Source of the DNA: Streptomyces sp. AA1529
Lineage (GTDB): Bacteria; Actinomycetota; Actinomycetes; Streptomycetales; Streptomycetaceae
Reading direction: 5' to 3'
Assembly (NCBI RefSeq): GCF_000280905.1
Contig: NZ_ALAP01000101.1
Location: 1-57,109, forward strand
Length of the DNA stretch: 57,109 nt
The first letter of the stretch is position 1; each line of letters begins with the position of its first letter. The notes under the pieces were generated by a model, which saw only the letters and a list, made by a program, of their open reading frames with translations, had not been told where the DNA came from and did not search any database. Below are positions 7,735 through 16,158 of this stretch, in pieces. The position numbers were made by a program, and so were the translations under genes.

Positions 7735-9126
7735 TCAGGGGGCGTGCGGGGGGATGTTCTGGTTGAGGCGGAAGAGGTTGGCCGGGTCGTAGCGGGTCTT
7801 GACGGCCCGCAGCCGCTGGTACTTCTCGCCGTAGGAGTCCCGCGTGCGGTCGGCCTCCCCCGGGTTGAGGAAGTTGACGTAGCCGCCGGAGAGCCTGTCG
7901 GCCAGCTTCCGGTAGCCGTCCCTGGCCCAGGCGGTGTGGCGGGCGTCCTCGGTCGGGTCCCGCCATGCGGAGGCGAGATTGATCACGAAGGGTGTGCGGC
8001 GGTTGGGGAAGGCGGTCGCGTCGTCGGGGACGCGGGCCACGGCTCCTCCCAGGTACAGCAGTTCGAGCTGGGTGAACGGGGAGGCGATGTCGGCCGCGTG
8101 CTCCAGCACCGTGTCGATGGCCGCGTCGTCCAGCTCGGCCAGGTATCCGCTCTTGGTGTAGACCCGGTCGGGCACGACCGCGCCGGGGAAGGAGTACGCC
8201 TGCAGGGCCCGGTAGGGCAGCGTGGCCTTCGTCAGCCCGTGCGGCTTGCCGACGGGCAGGATCGCCTCCAGCTGCCGCTCGCCCTCGTGCGGATCGCCGA
8301 TCCAGCAGCTCATCGCGCAGATCACCGGTTTGCCGTGCAGCTCGGCCGGCAGTTCGGGCAGCGGCGGTGCCAGGCGCAGATACAGGGCCCAGGTCAGCTC
8401 GTCGGGTGCCGTCGCCATGTGGTCCCGCCAGGCCCGGATGACCTGCGGCCCCTCGTCCAGCGAGTAGTAGGTGCTGGCGAACCGGACGGGGCCCACCGGG
8501 TGGAGGCCGAACTCGAACTCCGTGACCACCCCGAAGTTTCCGCCGCCGCCCCGCACCGCCCAGAACAGATCCGGATTCTCCTCCTCGCTCGCCGTCAGGA
8601 CACTGCCGTCCGCGGTGACGACCTGCGCGGAGACCAGATTGTCGACCGAGAGCCCGTACTTGCGGCTCAGCCAGCCGAAGCCGCCGCCCAGTACGAGTCC
8701 GCCCAGGCCGGTGTGCGAGACGACGCCGGCCGGTGTGGCGAGCATGTGCGCCTGGGTCGCCGTGTCGAAGGCGCCCAGCAGGCAGCCGCCCTGCGCCCGG
8801 GCGCGCTGCCGCCGCCGGCTGACCCGGACGCCGTTCATCGGCGAGAGGTCGATGACGATCCCGCCCTCGCACGTGGAGTGCCCGGCCATGCTGTGGCCTC
8901 CGCCGCGTACCGCGACGACCAGTCCGCTGCGGCGGGCGAACCCCACCGCCGCCACCACATCCTGGGTGCCGGAGCAGCGGGCGATCAGTGCGGGACGGCG
9001 GTCGACGGTGCCGTTCCAGATGCGCCGGGCCTCGTCGTAGTCGGCGTCTCCGGGCCACACCAACTCACCGCGGAATGCGGCACGGAACGCCGCCACGTCG
9101 GACGGGTCGAGCTCTGGGAAGTGCAT
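7735..9126 (-). CDS. encM: FAD-dependent favorskiiase (EncM)
   Basis: A 463-residue flavoprotein of the BBE/VAO family. The FAD-binding PCMH domain covers about residues 40-210, with VRGGGHSMAGHSTCEGG in its core. His78 in GGGHS falls exactly at the residue known to carry covalent 8-alpha-histidyl FAD in EncM. The C-terminal berberine-bridge motif is visible as YVNFLNPGE and the segment ending RYDPANLFRLNQNI. EncM oxidises the reactive poly-beta-ketone on the ACP through a flavin-N5-oxide and drives the Favorskii-type rearrangement, aldol and lactone closures, replacing the cyclases of ordinary type II clusters. No aromatase or cyclase gene is present here, which fits. The ATG at 9126 is preceded by AGGGAG. 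Confidence 0.94.
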   Translation of the reverse strand: MHFPELDPSDVAAFRAAFRGELVWPGDADYDEARRIWNGTVDRRPALIARCSGTQDVVAAVGFARRSGLVVAVRGGGHSMAGHSTCEGGIVIDLSPMNGVRVSRRRQRARAQGGCLLGAFDTATQAHMLATPAGVVSHTGLGGLVLGGGFGWLSRKYGLSVDNLVSAQVVTADGSVLTASEEENPDLFWAVRGGGGNFGVVTEFEFGLHPVGPVRFASTYYSLDEGPQVIRAWRDHMATAPDELTWALYLRLAPPLPELPAELHGKPVICAMSCWIGDPHEGERQLEAILPVGKPHGLTKATLPYRALQAYSFPGAVVPDRVYTKSGYLAELDDAAIDTVLEHAADIASPFTQLELLYLGGAVARVPDDATAFPNRRTPFVINLASAWRDPTEDARHTAWARDGYRKLADRLSGGYVNFLNPGEADRTRDSYGEKYQRLRAVKTRYDPANLFRLNQNIPPHAP

Positions 9127-9183
9127 GCGTCTCCCTTTCTGCAGCGCTGCTGCGGGGCGTGGTCCCGGGGTGTGGCCGGGAGT

Positions 9184-10206
9184 TCAGAAGTCCGGCGACA
9201 GCGCCGAGGGGGCGCCCGGCCCGGCGGCCAGCTGCTCCAGTGCGGCCCGCACCGACTTCACGTCGTCGTCGGGGGCGCCGGCCCGGGCGGGCAGCAGGGC
9301 GAGTGCCTCCGTGTCGCCGTCGGCGACCGCCCGGGTGCGCCGCGCCAGGGCGGTCAGGCTCTGCCCGGGACCGGTCTCCACCAGCAGGTGCCGGCCCCTG
9401 CTCAGCAGGCGCTGGAGCGTGGGGCCGAAGAGCACGGGCTCGGCCGGCTGGCTGGTCCAGAACCGCCAGTCGGTGGCGGTCGCCTCGTCGAGCGTGTGGC
9501 CCGTGTAGGCCGACAACACGGTGGTGTGCGGCGGGCGCAGCGGCGGGCGGGTGAGCGCGTCGGCGTGCGCGGCGGCCACCCGGCGCATCACCGGATGGTG
9601 GAACGGCTGCAGGGCGCGTGCCCGGGAGCAGGTGACACCGGCCCGGCGCAGGGCGTTCTCCACTCGGCCCAGGGCCGGTTCCGGAGCGGAGAGCAGCACC
9701 TGACGGGGGCCGTTGACGGCCCCGATGACGACGTCCGGCCCCAGATGGGGCTCGACCTCCTCGGGAGCGGCGGCCACCGCCAGCATGCCGCCGGGTGGCG
9801 CGTGCCGGTAGACCCCGATGTACTCGGAGAGGTAGCGCAGCCCGCAGTCGAAGCTGAAGACGCCCGCCAGGGTGGCGGCCGCCAGCTCTCCCACGCTGTG
9901 CCCCAGCACCGCGTCCGGGCGCAGACCCGCCTTCGCGAGCATGGTTCCCAGTGCGCAGTCGACCGCGTACAACAGCGGCTGGGCGTAGGAGATGTCGTCG
10001 AACGCGGCGGGCGCCTCGGTCGCCAGCCAGCCCGCGCGCAGGGCCCGCCCGCTGGGGCCCAGCGCCTCGAAGGCGTGGTCCATGGCGGCGGTGAAGGACG
10101 GTGAGACGCCGTAGAGTCCGGCGGCCATCCGGGGATGCTGGGCGCCCTGGCCGGGGAAGGTGAAGACGACCCGCGGGCGCTGGGTGGTCGGTGTCGGCGC
10201 GTCCAT
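9184..10206 (-). CDS. encL: FabD-like acyltransferase (EncL)
   Basis: A 340-residue acyltransferase of the malonyl-CoA:ACP transacylase fold. FTFPGQGAQ is at residues 15-23, the nucleophile elbow GHSVGELAA places Ser104, and FHHPVM near residue 201 supplies the catalytic histidine. These are the canonical residues, so the active site looks intact. It lies 60 bases after the ACP gene encC, in the same minus-strand unit. The position is that of encL, an acyltransferase whose exact job (malonyl supply, starter transfer or editing of the PKS) I cannot derive from sequence. The family default is malonyl loading of the ACP. Confidence 0.88.
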   Translation of the reverse strand: MDAPTPTTQRPRVVFTFPGQGAQHPRMAAGLYGVSPSFTAAMDHAFEALGPSGRALRAGWLATEAPAAFDDISYAQPLLYAVDCALGTMLAKAGLRPDAVLGHSVGELAAATLAGVFSFDCGLRYLSEYIGVYRHAPPGGMLAVAAAPEEVEPHLGPDVVIGAVNGPRQVLLSAPEPALGRVENALRRAGVTCSRARALQPFHHPVMRRVAAAHADALTRPPLRPPHTTVLSAYTGHTLDEATATDWRFWTSQPAEPVLFGPTLQRLLSRGRHLLVETGPGQSLTALARRTRAVADGDTEALALLPARAGAPDDDVKSVRAALEQLAAGPGAPSALSPDF

Positions 10207-10266
10207 CTGCTGGCTCCTGCGGCACGGTGGTGGGCGGGACGAGGCGCGGAGGGGTACCGGTGCGCC

Positions 10267-10515
10267 TCAGTCCCGTTCGGCGGGCACGTTGGCGTAGTCC
10301 AGGACGGCGCGCGGCGTGCGCAGGTCGCGGATGACGTCCTCGGGGATGTCGACGTCGTGGCGGTGCTTGAGCTGGGCCGAGGTCTCCAGCAGCACCAGGG
10401 AGTCGTACCCGAGCATGTCGAACTCGCGGTCGAGGACCTCCTCGCCGTGCGCGGCGGCCTGCTGGTCGCCGGAGCACTCGGCGAGGATCTCCAGGAGCTG
10501 GTCGAGGCTGAGCAT
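10267..10515 (-). CDS. encC: Acyl carrier protein (EncC)
   Basis: An 82-residue acidic type II polyketide acyl carrier protein. The phosphopantetheine site is Ser39 in MLGYDSLVLLE, the usual DSL motif of aromatic PKS carriers. The helix after it, ending with IPEDVIRDLRTPRAVLDY, fits the acidic recognition helix and the C-terminal helix. It carries the benzoyl starter loaded by EncN and the growing octaketide chain. It lies directly after the KS-beta gene, giving the standard minimal PKS order KS-alpha, KS-beta, ACP. No phosphopantetheinyl transferase is found nearby, so activation must come from elsewhere. Confidence 0.95.
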   Translation of the reverse strand: MLSLDQLLEILAECSGDQQAAAHGEEVLDREFDMLGYDSLVLLETSAQLKHRHDVDIPEDVIRDLRTPRAVLDYANVPAERD

Positions 10516-10610
10516 GTGAGCGGGTCCCTTCTCGGCGGCGGATCGGCGTACGGGGGCACTTCAGCGGACTGCGGGGAGCATCGGGGGGAGGCCCGGGAGC
10601 GGGGCGGGCC

Positions 10611-11849
10611 TCAGGACGGCGGGCGCTCGACGACGACCGCGGAGTTGAAGCCGCCCGCACCGCGCGCGAGGACGAGCGCGGTGGACAGCGGGCCGAATCG
10701 CGGTTCGTCACGCACGAGGTCGATCCGGTGGTCCGCGGCGGGCTCGCCGATGTTGACCGCCGGCGGGATGACGCCGTCGCGCAGCGCGAGCAGGGCGCAC
10801 ACCACGTCGAGCGGCCCGCCGCCGGCCATCAGGCGGCCCACCATGGTCTTGGGCGCGCAGACGGGGACGCCGAAGGGGCCGAAGACGGCGCGCAGGGCCG
10901 CGGCCTCCCGGGCGTCGAGTTCGGGTACTCCGGCCGCGTCGGCGACCACCAGGTCGACGGCGTCCGGCCGCAGGCCGGCGTCGGCGAGCGCGAGTTCGAT
11001 CGCCCGTTGCAGACCGGGCGGCCGCGGCACCCCGGGGGCCGGATCGAAGGTCGAGGCGTGGCCGGTGATCCTTCCGTACGGGGCCCGGCCCGGCCGTGCG
11101 CGCCCCGGGTCGGCCGCCTCCATGACGAGTACGGCGCCCCCCTCTCCCGGTACATAGCCCTCCGCCCGCCGGTCGAACGGCAGGTAGGCGGTGGCCGGAT
11201 CGGTGGCCGTGCTGACCGCGCCGGAGGCCAGGTGCGACACCCACCCCCAGGGGTCGAAGGAGGACTCGACCCCTCCGGTGAGCATGAGCCGGCCGCGGCC
11301 GCGGTTGAGGGTGCGGCGAGCCAGCCCGATCGCGTCGAGTCCGCCCGCCTGTTCGGCCACCACCACCCCTCCGGGGCCGCGCATCTTGTGCCGGATGGAG
11401 ATCTGGCCGGTGTTCACGGCGTAGAACCAGGCGAAGCACTGGTAGACGCTGACGTGCTGGGGCCCCTTGGACCACAGCTTCCGCATCTCGCGGTGCGAGA
11501 ACTCGAAGCCGCCGGTCGCGTTCGAGGTGACCACACCGCACTCGTAGGTGCCGAGCTCGCCGATGTCCGCCTGCGCGTCCTCCAGCGCCTGCTCGGCGGC
11601 GACCAGCGCGAGCCGGGTGACCCGGTCGGTCTGCGGCAGCAGCCGCCCGGGCAGGTGCGCCGCCGCGTCGAATCCGGTGATCTGACCGGCCAGCCGCGCC
11701 GTGTACGGCTCCGGGTCGAACTCCCGCAGCGGCGCGATGCCCTGGCCGCCCGCCAGCGTGGCGTTCCAGTACTCCTTGGGCCCCAGCCCGGTGGGGGCGG
11801 TCACCCCCAGCCCGGTGATCAGCACGTCGGTGCTCGCACTCCTGCTCAT
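10611..11849 (-). CDS. encB: Ketosynthase beta / chain length factor (EncB)
   Basis: A 412-residue ketosynthase-fold protein in which the active-site cysteine is replaced by glutamine, Gln167 in VVVAEQAGG. This substitution defines the chain length factor of type II PKSs. It pairs with EncA and sets the octaketide chain length. The ATG at 11849 overlaps the encA stop by four bases (ATGA), so the two subunits are translationally coupled for equal amounts. The rest of the fold is intact, with PKTMVGRLMAGGGPLD in place of the catalytic KSMIGHSLG segment of EncA. Family and position agree fully with encB. Confidence 0.95.
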   Translation of the reverse strand: MSRSASTDVLITGLGVTAPTGLGPKEYWNATLAGGQGIAPLREFDPEPYTARLAGQITGFDAAAHLPGRLLPQTDRVTRLALVAAEQALEDAQADIGELGTYECGVVTSNATGGFEFSHREMRKLWSKGPQHVSVYQCFAWFYAVNTGQISIRHKMRGPGGVVVAEQAGGLDAIGLARRTLNRGRGRLMLTGGVESSFDPWGWVSHLASGAVSTATDPATAYLPFDRRAEGYVPGEGGAVLVMEAADPGRARPGRAPYGRITGHASTFDPAPGVPRPPGLQRAIELALADAGLRPDAVDLVVADAAGVPELDAREAAALRAVFGPFGVPVCAPKTMVGRLMAGGGPLDVVCALLALRDGVIPPAVNIGEPAADHRIDLVRDEPRFGPLSTALVLARGAGGFNSAVVVERPPS

Positions 11850-13117
11850 CCGCGGCCTCCTCGCCACTTCTCCAGCACCATGGCGCTCTGGAACCCGCCG
11901 AAGCCGCTGCCGACCGTGAGCACCGTGTCGAGGGCGCGTTCGCGCGCCTCCAGCGGCACGTAGTCCAGATCGCACTCGGGGTCCGGCTCGTGCAGATTCG
12001 CGGTGGGCGGCACCACGCCGTCCCGGATGGCCAGCGCGCAGGTGGCCACCTCGATCGCGCCGATCGCCCCCAGCGAGTGCCCGATCATCGACTTGATGGA
12101 GCTGACGGGGATGTCGTAGGCGTGGCCGCCCAGCGCCTTCTTGAACGCCTCGGTCTCGTGCAGGTCGTTCTGCTTGGTTCCCGAGCCGTGCGCGTTGACG
12201 TAGTCCACGGACGTGGGGTCGGCGCGGGCCTCGTCCAGCGCCAGCCCGATGGCGCGCGTCATCTCGTCGCCGTCCCGGGCCAGCCCGGTCATGTGGTACG
12301 CGTTGGACTGCGCGGCGTACCCGGTGATCGTCCCGTAGACCTCGGCGCCCCGCCGCCGCGCGTGCTCGCTGTCCTCCAGGACGAGCATGGCCGCGCCCTC
12401 GGCGATGGCGAATCCGTCCCGGGTCCGGTCGAAGGGCCGGGTGGCGTGCTCGGGGTCGTCGTTGCGGCGGGTCGTGGCCTTGATCGCGTCGAAGCAGGCC
12501 ACGGCGATCGGGGTGACGGGAGCGTCGGTGGCGCCGGCGACCATCACCTCGGCCCTGCCTTCCTGGATCAGCTGGCAGGCGTGGCCGAGGGCGTCGATGC
12601 CGGAGGTGCACCCGGCCGAGACGACGGAGACCGGCCCCTCCGCGCCGACCGTCCAGGCCGTCTCGCGGGCGAGGGAGCCCGGCACGAAGTAGTCGAAGAG
12701 GTGCGGGGACTGGTAGCTCTGGTCGACCAGCCACTCGCGTCCCTCGTCGGAGAGGACGACGTACTCGTTCTCGATGCTCGTGGCGGATCCCACCGCGTTC
12801 CCCACGCTCACCCCCAGACGCGTGGGGTCCAGGCCGCTCCCCGCGGCGATCCCGGCCTCCGCGGCCGCCCGCCTGGCGCAGGTCACCGCCAGCAGCCCGG
12901 CCCGGTCCAGCCGCCGGATCTCCCGGTGGCCGAACCCGCATGCCAGGGGGTCGAGGTCGATCTCTCCCGCCGCTTGCGAGCGGAACGCGGTCGGATCGAA
13001 GGCTGTGGTCCTGCGGATGGCGCTGCGCCCCGCAGTGATCATCTTCCAGAAGCCCTCGGTGTCCGTCGAACCGGGCGCAAGGACGCTCAGGCCAGTAATG
13101 ACAATGTGTCGGCTCAC
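11846..13117 (-). CDS. encA: Ketosynthase alpha (EncA)
   Basis: A 423-residue beta-ketoacyl synthase, the condensing subunit of the type II minimal PKS. The catalytic triad is intact: Cys170 in VSAGCTSGID, His310 in NAHGSGT and His347 in KSMIGHSLGA. It catalyses decarboxylative malonyl condensations onto benzoyl-ACP, seven in enterocin. GTG at 13117 begins the conserved SRHIVITGL strand, and AGGG lies upstream; longer in-frame readings run into the promoter region. The gene is divergent from encD, and three 11-bp-phased direct repeats lie just upstream, which may be the SARP binding region. The gene is the first of the encA-B-C-L-M-N unit. Confidence 0.95.
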   Translation of the reverse strand: MSRHIVITGLSVLAPGSTDTEGFWKMITAGRSAIRRTTAFDPTAFRSQAAGEIDLDPLACGFGHREIRRLDRAGLLAVTCARRAAAEAGIAAGSGLDPTRLGVSVGNAVGSATSIENEYVVLSDEGREWLVDQSYQSPHLFDYFVPGSLARETAWTVGAEGPVSVVSAGCTSGIDALGHACQLIQEGRAEVMVAGATDAPVTPIAVACFDAIKATTRRNDDPEHATRPFDRTRDGFAIAEGAAMLVLEDSEHARRRGAEVYGTITGYAAQSNAYHMTGLARDGDEMTRAIGLALDEARADPTSVDYVNAHGSGTKQNDLHETEAFKKALGGHAYDIPVSSIKSMIGHSLGAIGAIEVATCALAIRDGVVPPTANLHEPDPECDLDYVPLEARERALDTVLTVGSGFGGFQSAMVLEKWRGGRG

Positions 13118-13136
13118 ACTCCGAGACCCTGCGGGG

Positions 13137-13178
13137 CGCCGCTCCAGCAGTGGGCAACCGCCGCTCCCGCGCCGCTCC
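13137..13178 (-). promoter_or_regulatory. Candidate SARP (EncF) binding repeats upstream of encA
   Basis: GGAGCGGCG, read on the minus strand, occurs three times at 13178-13170, 13167-13159 and 13145-13137. The copies start 11 and 22 bases apart, so all lie on one face of the helix. SARP activators bind heptamer direct repeats with 11- or 22-base phasing upstream of PKS genes. The high GC content makes chance repeats easier, so binding is a hypothesis. Confidence 0.5.
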
Positions 13179-13304
13179 AGCGCGGCTTGCCGGGCCCCGG
13201 TGGCCCTGTTGCGCGGGCCTGGACCGGCGCTGCATCGGGTGCCCGGAGTCTCGCTGTCGGGCCGGCACACTCCGGCCGCCCCGACGAAGGGAGAGGGCTT
13301 CGCC

Positions 13305-14105
13305 ATGCCCGCACACACCGAGTCCCCGAGCGTCGCCCTGGTCACGGGGGGCACCAGCGGCATAGGTCTGGCCATCGCGCAGGCTCTGCTGCAGGACGGG
13401 CTCAAGGTCGTCGTCACCGGCCGCGACACCGGCAAGCTGGACACGGCCGTCAGGTCGCTGAAGATGGAGGACGACTGGTTCGACGTGGCCGGCTACGCCT
13501 GCGACGTACGGGACCGCGGCGCGGTCCACGCCATGGTGGAGCAGTGCGCCGAGGAGCACGGCGAGCCGAGGATCCTGGTCAACAACGCCGGTCGCAGCGG
13601 CGGCGGTGCGACGGCCGCGATTCCCGACGAGCTGTGGCTGGATGTCATGGACACCAATCTCAACAGCGTGTTCTGGGTGACGCGCGAGGTCGTCCGGGCC
13701 AGCGAGGCCATCAAGCAGCCGACCGGGCGGATCATCAACATCGCCTCCACGGGCGGCAAGCAGGGGGTGCCCTACGGCGCCCCGTACTCCGCCGCCAAGG
13801 CCGGTGTCATCGGCTTCACCAAGGCGCTGGCCAAGGAACTGGCCCTGGCCGGCGGCCCGACCGTGAACGCGGTGTGCCCCGGCTATGTGGAGACGCCCAT
13901 GGCCCAGGAGGTACGCACCAGCTACGCCGAGCTCAACCGGATCAGTGAGGAGCAGGTGCTCACCGAGTTCCAGTCCAAGATCCCCATCGGCCGCTACTCC
14001 ACACCCGAGGAGGTGGCCGGCATGGTGCGCTACCTGGCAGGCCCGGCCGCCGCCTCGGTGACCGCGCAGGCGCTCAACGTCTGCGGCGGACTGGGAAGCC
14101 ACTGA
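13305..14105 (+). CDS. encD: PKS ketoreductase (EncD)
   Basis: A 266-residue short-chain dehydrogenase like the C-9 ketoreductases of aromatic PKSs. The NADPH loop is TGGTSGIG at about residues 15-22, NNAGRSGGG marks the substrate side, and the catalytic residues are the Ser of NIASTGG and the Tyr and Lys of YSAAKAG. The C-terminal CGGLGS is typical of ActKR-like enzymes. It reduces one keto group of the nascent octaketide before EncM acts. Loss of encD is reported to change the product range toward wailupemycins. The ATG at 13305 is preceded by a purine-rich GAAGGGAGAGGG. It is divergent from encA and leads the plus-strand unit encD-K-J. Confidence 0.94.
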   Translation: MPAHTESPSVALVTGGTSGIGLAIAQALLQDGLKVVVTGRDTGKLDTAVRSLKMEDDWFDVAGYACDVRDRGAVHAMVEQCAEEHGEPRILVNNAGRSGGGATAAIPDELWLDVMDTNLNSVFWVTREVVRASEAIKQPTGRIINIASTGGKQGVPYGAPYSAAKAGVIGFTKALAKELALAGGPTVNAVCPGYVETPMAQEVRTSYAELNRISEEQVLTEFQSKIPIGRYSTPEEVAGMVRYLAGPAAASVTAQALNVCGGLGSH

Positions 14106-14140
14106 CGCCTCGATCCGCCGTCCGGAGAGGGAACCCCCGT

Positions 14141-14884
14141 ATGACCATCGATGTATCCCCCGAGTCCTCCGCGTTCGGGTTCGAGGGCCAGCCCTACTAC
14201 GAGCACCGGCGGCTGCGGCTGTACGACGCCGTCGTGGTGCACGCCTCGAACCGGGTGCTCTGGCGCTGCCCCAAGGACCGGCTGCTCGACCACTACAACG
14301 AGTGGATCACCTCCCGCCACCTGGAGGTCGGTCCGGGCTCGGGCTACTACCTGGACCACTGCCGCTTCCCCCCGGGCGGCGATCCCGAACTGACCCTGCT
14401 CGACCTCAACCCCGACCCGCTGCGGTTCGCCGCCCACCGCCTGCGCCGCTACACCCCGCGGTGCGTGCAGGCCGACCTGCTGGAGCCGCTGTCCGGACTC
14501 GGTGCCGGCGGATTCACGTCCATCGCCTGCAACTACGTGCTGCACTGCCTGCCCCGGCCGCCCGGTGGCAAGCAACTCGTCCTCAAGCACCTCAGCCGGG
14601 AACTCGCGCCCGGCGGCGTGCTGTTCGGCAGCACCGTGCTGTCCGGGGGCGTCAGGCACACCGCCCTCTCCCGCCGCTTCAACCTCCTGTACCAGCGCCA
14701 GGGCTCCTTCCACAACCAGCACGACAGCGTGCGCTGGCTGCACCGGGCGCTGGAGGAGAACTTCACCAGCCACTGGATCGAAGTGCGCGGCAGCGTGGCG
14801 CTGTTCGCGGCCCGGGCGGCGGACAGCGCACGGACCGGTACGCAGGCGCCGGACGACCTTCCGCGCGAGAGGCCGGGCGCATGA
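14141..14884 (+). CDS. encK: Pyrone O-methyltransferase (EncK)
   Basis: A 247-residue SAM-dependent class I methyltransferase. The SAM-binding glycine loop is HLEVGPGSGYYLD at about residues 63-75, LTLLDLNPD is motif II, and ACNYVLHCLP is motif post I. In enterocin biosynthesis EncK methylates the 4-hydroxyl of the alpha-pyrone after the EncM reaction, giving 5-deoxyenterocin. The ATG at 14141 follows GGAGAGGG, 35 bases after encD. Its stop overlaps the encJ start (ATGA), so translation is coupled. Family alone would give only methyltransferase; synteny with the enc cluster gives the substrate. Confidence 0.92.
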   Translation: MTIDVSPESSAFGFEGQPYYEHRRLRLYDAVVVHASNRVLWRCPKDRLLDHYNEWITSRHLEVGPGSGYYLDHCRFPPGGDPELTLLDLNPDPLRFAAHRLRRYTPRCVQADLLEPLSGLGAGGFTSIACNYVLHCLPRPPGGKQLVLKHLSRELAPGGVLFGSTVLSGGVRHTALSRRFNLLYQRQGSFHNQHDSVRWLHRALEENFTSHWIEVRGSVALFAARAADSARTGTQAPDDLPRERPGA

Positions 14885-16080
14885 CCTCGGCAGCCGTCTA
14901 CCGGGATGCGGCCGTCCCGCTGCGGGCGCTGTGGTCCTCTCCCTTCGCCCGCTGGGGCGGCGCGCTGTCCCGGATCTCCAGCCTGGACGCGGCGGTGGCC
15001 GTCACCGACCGGGCGCTGTCGGAGCGCGGTGTGGACCGTGCCGCCGTCGAGGGCCTGGTGCTGGGCTGGACGGTTCCGCAGCCCGCGATCTTCTACGGGG
15101 CCACGACGCTGGCGGCCCGGCTGGACATGCCGGGTGTCTCCGGCCCGATGCTCAGCCAGGCGTGTGCCACCTCCGTCGCGGCACTGCACCAGGCCGCCGC
15201 CTCGGTGTCGGCCGGGACCGGTCCGCAACTGGTGGTCACCGCGGACCGGACGAGCAACGGCCCGGAGCTGGCCTGGCCCGCGGCCGGGTCCGAGCGCGGC
15301 CCGGTGCGGGAGAACTGGGTGCGGGACAGCTTCTCCCGCGATCCGGTCACCGGCCGCAGCATGCTGGCCACCGCCGAGGCCGTCGCGGCCGAGTGCGGAT
15401 TCACCCGCGGGGAGCTGGACGCCCTCGCCGTGCTGCGCTCGGAGCAGTACACCGCCGCGCTCGCCGACGACCGTGCCTTCCAGCGCGCCTGGATGATCGC
15501 CGTCGAGGCCGAGGACGCCGAGCACGGGCCGGTACGGCTGGCGGCCGACGAGGGGATACGGACCGTCTCCTCCGAGGCCGCCGGCGAACTGCCGCCCGTC
15601 CGCACGGGCGGCACACACACCGCCGCCGCGCAGACCCACCCCGCGGACGGCACCGCGGGCGCGCTGGTGACCACGGTGCCGCGGGCCCGCGAACTCGCCG
15701 GCGGGGGCCCGGTCGTGCGGCTGGTGGCGTCCGGCCACGCCCGGGTGGAACCGGCCCGGATGCCCAAGGCGCTCGTACCGGCCGCCCGCGCGGCGCTGGA
15801 CGCCGCCGGGCTGAAGTGCGAGTCGATGGACGCCGTCCACACGCACAACCCCTTCGCGGTGAACGACCTCTACTTCGCCCGGGAGACCGGGATACCGCCG
15901 GAGGCCATGAACACGACCGGCAGCAGCCTCGTCTTCGGACACCCGCAGGGCCCGACCGGTCTGCGGACGATCACCGAGCTCGCACACGTCCTGCGGGCGC
16001 GCGGTGGCGGCCTGGGGCTGTTCACCGGCTGCGCGGCGGGCGACACCGCGGCGGCGCTCGTCGTCGAAGTGTCCGACTGA
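14881..16080 (+). CDS. encJ: Beta-ketothiolase (EncJ)
   Basis: A 399-residue thiolase-superfamily enzyme. The nucleophilic cysteine is Cys95 in SQACATSVAALH, and the C-terminal half has THNPFAVND, GHPQGPTG with its catalytic histidine and the second cysteine loop GCAAGDTAA. It would cleave 3-oxo-3-phenylpropionyl-CoA with CoA to benzoyl-CoA and acetyl-CoA, the last step of plant-like beta-oxidation of cinnamoyl-CoA. The start overlaps the encK stop by four bases. A strong bidirectional hairpin follows its stop. Motif content is complete, and the position is exactly that of encJ. Confidence 0.92.
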   Translation: MTSAAVYRDAAVPLRALWSSPFARWGGALSRISSLDAAVAVTDRALSERGVDRAAVEGLVLGWTVPQPAIFYGATTLAARLDMPGVSGPMLSQACATSVAALHQAAASVSAGTGPQLVVTADRTSNGPELAWPAAGSERGPVRENWVRDSFSRDPVTGRSMLATAEAVAAECGFTRGELDALAVLRSEQYTAALADDRAFQRAWMIAVEAEDAEHGPVRLAADEGIRTVSSEAAGELPPVRTGGTHTAAAQTHPADGTAGALVTTVPRARELAGGGPVVRLVASGHARVEPARMPKALVPAARAALDAAGLKCESMDAVHTHNPFAVNDLYFARETGIPPEAMNTTGSSLVFGHPQGPTGLRTITELAHVLRARGGGLGLFTGCAAGDTAAALVVEVSD

Positions 16081-16096
16081 CGCGTCCGCGCGGACC

Positions 16097-16131
16097 GGCG
16101 GGGCCGCGGGCACCGTGCCCGCGGCCCCGCC
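16097..16131. terminator. Bidirectional terminator between encJ and encI
   Basis: A perfect 15-bp stem (16097-16111 with 16117-16131) and a 5-base ACCGT loop sit between the convergent encJ and encI stops. The strength and position fit a bidirectional rho-independent terminator of the Streptomyces type without a U-tract. Confidence 0.8.
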
Positions 16132-16158
16132 GCGCCCGGGCCTCGCTGCGGCCGCGGG

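Noticed and set aside
7549..10104. 851-codon plus-strand frame opposite encM and encL
   Set aside because: Both minus-strand genes have intact catalytic motifs, and the plus-strand product is low-complexity.
10611..14102. 1163-codon minus-strand frame spanning encB, encA and encD
   Set aside because: It holds EncB only from 11849 on. The upstream part is out of frame with EncA and antisense to EncD, so it is not a fusion.
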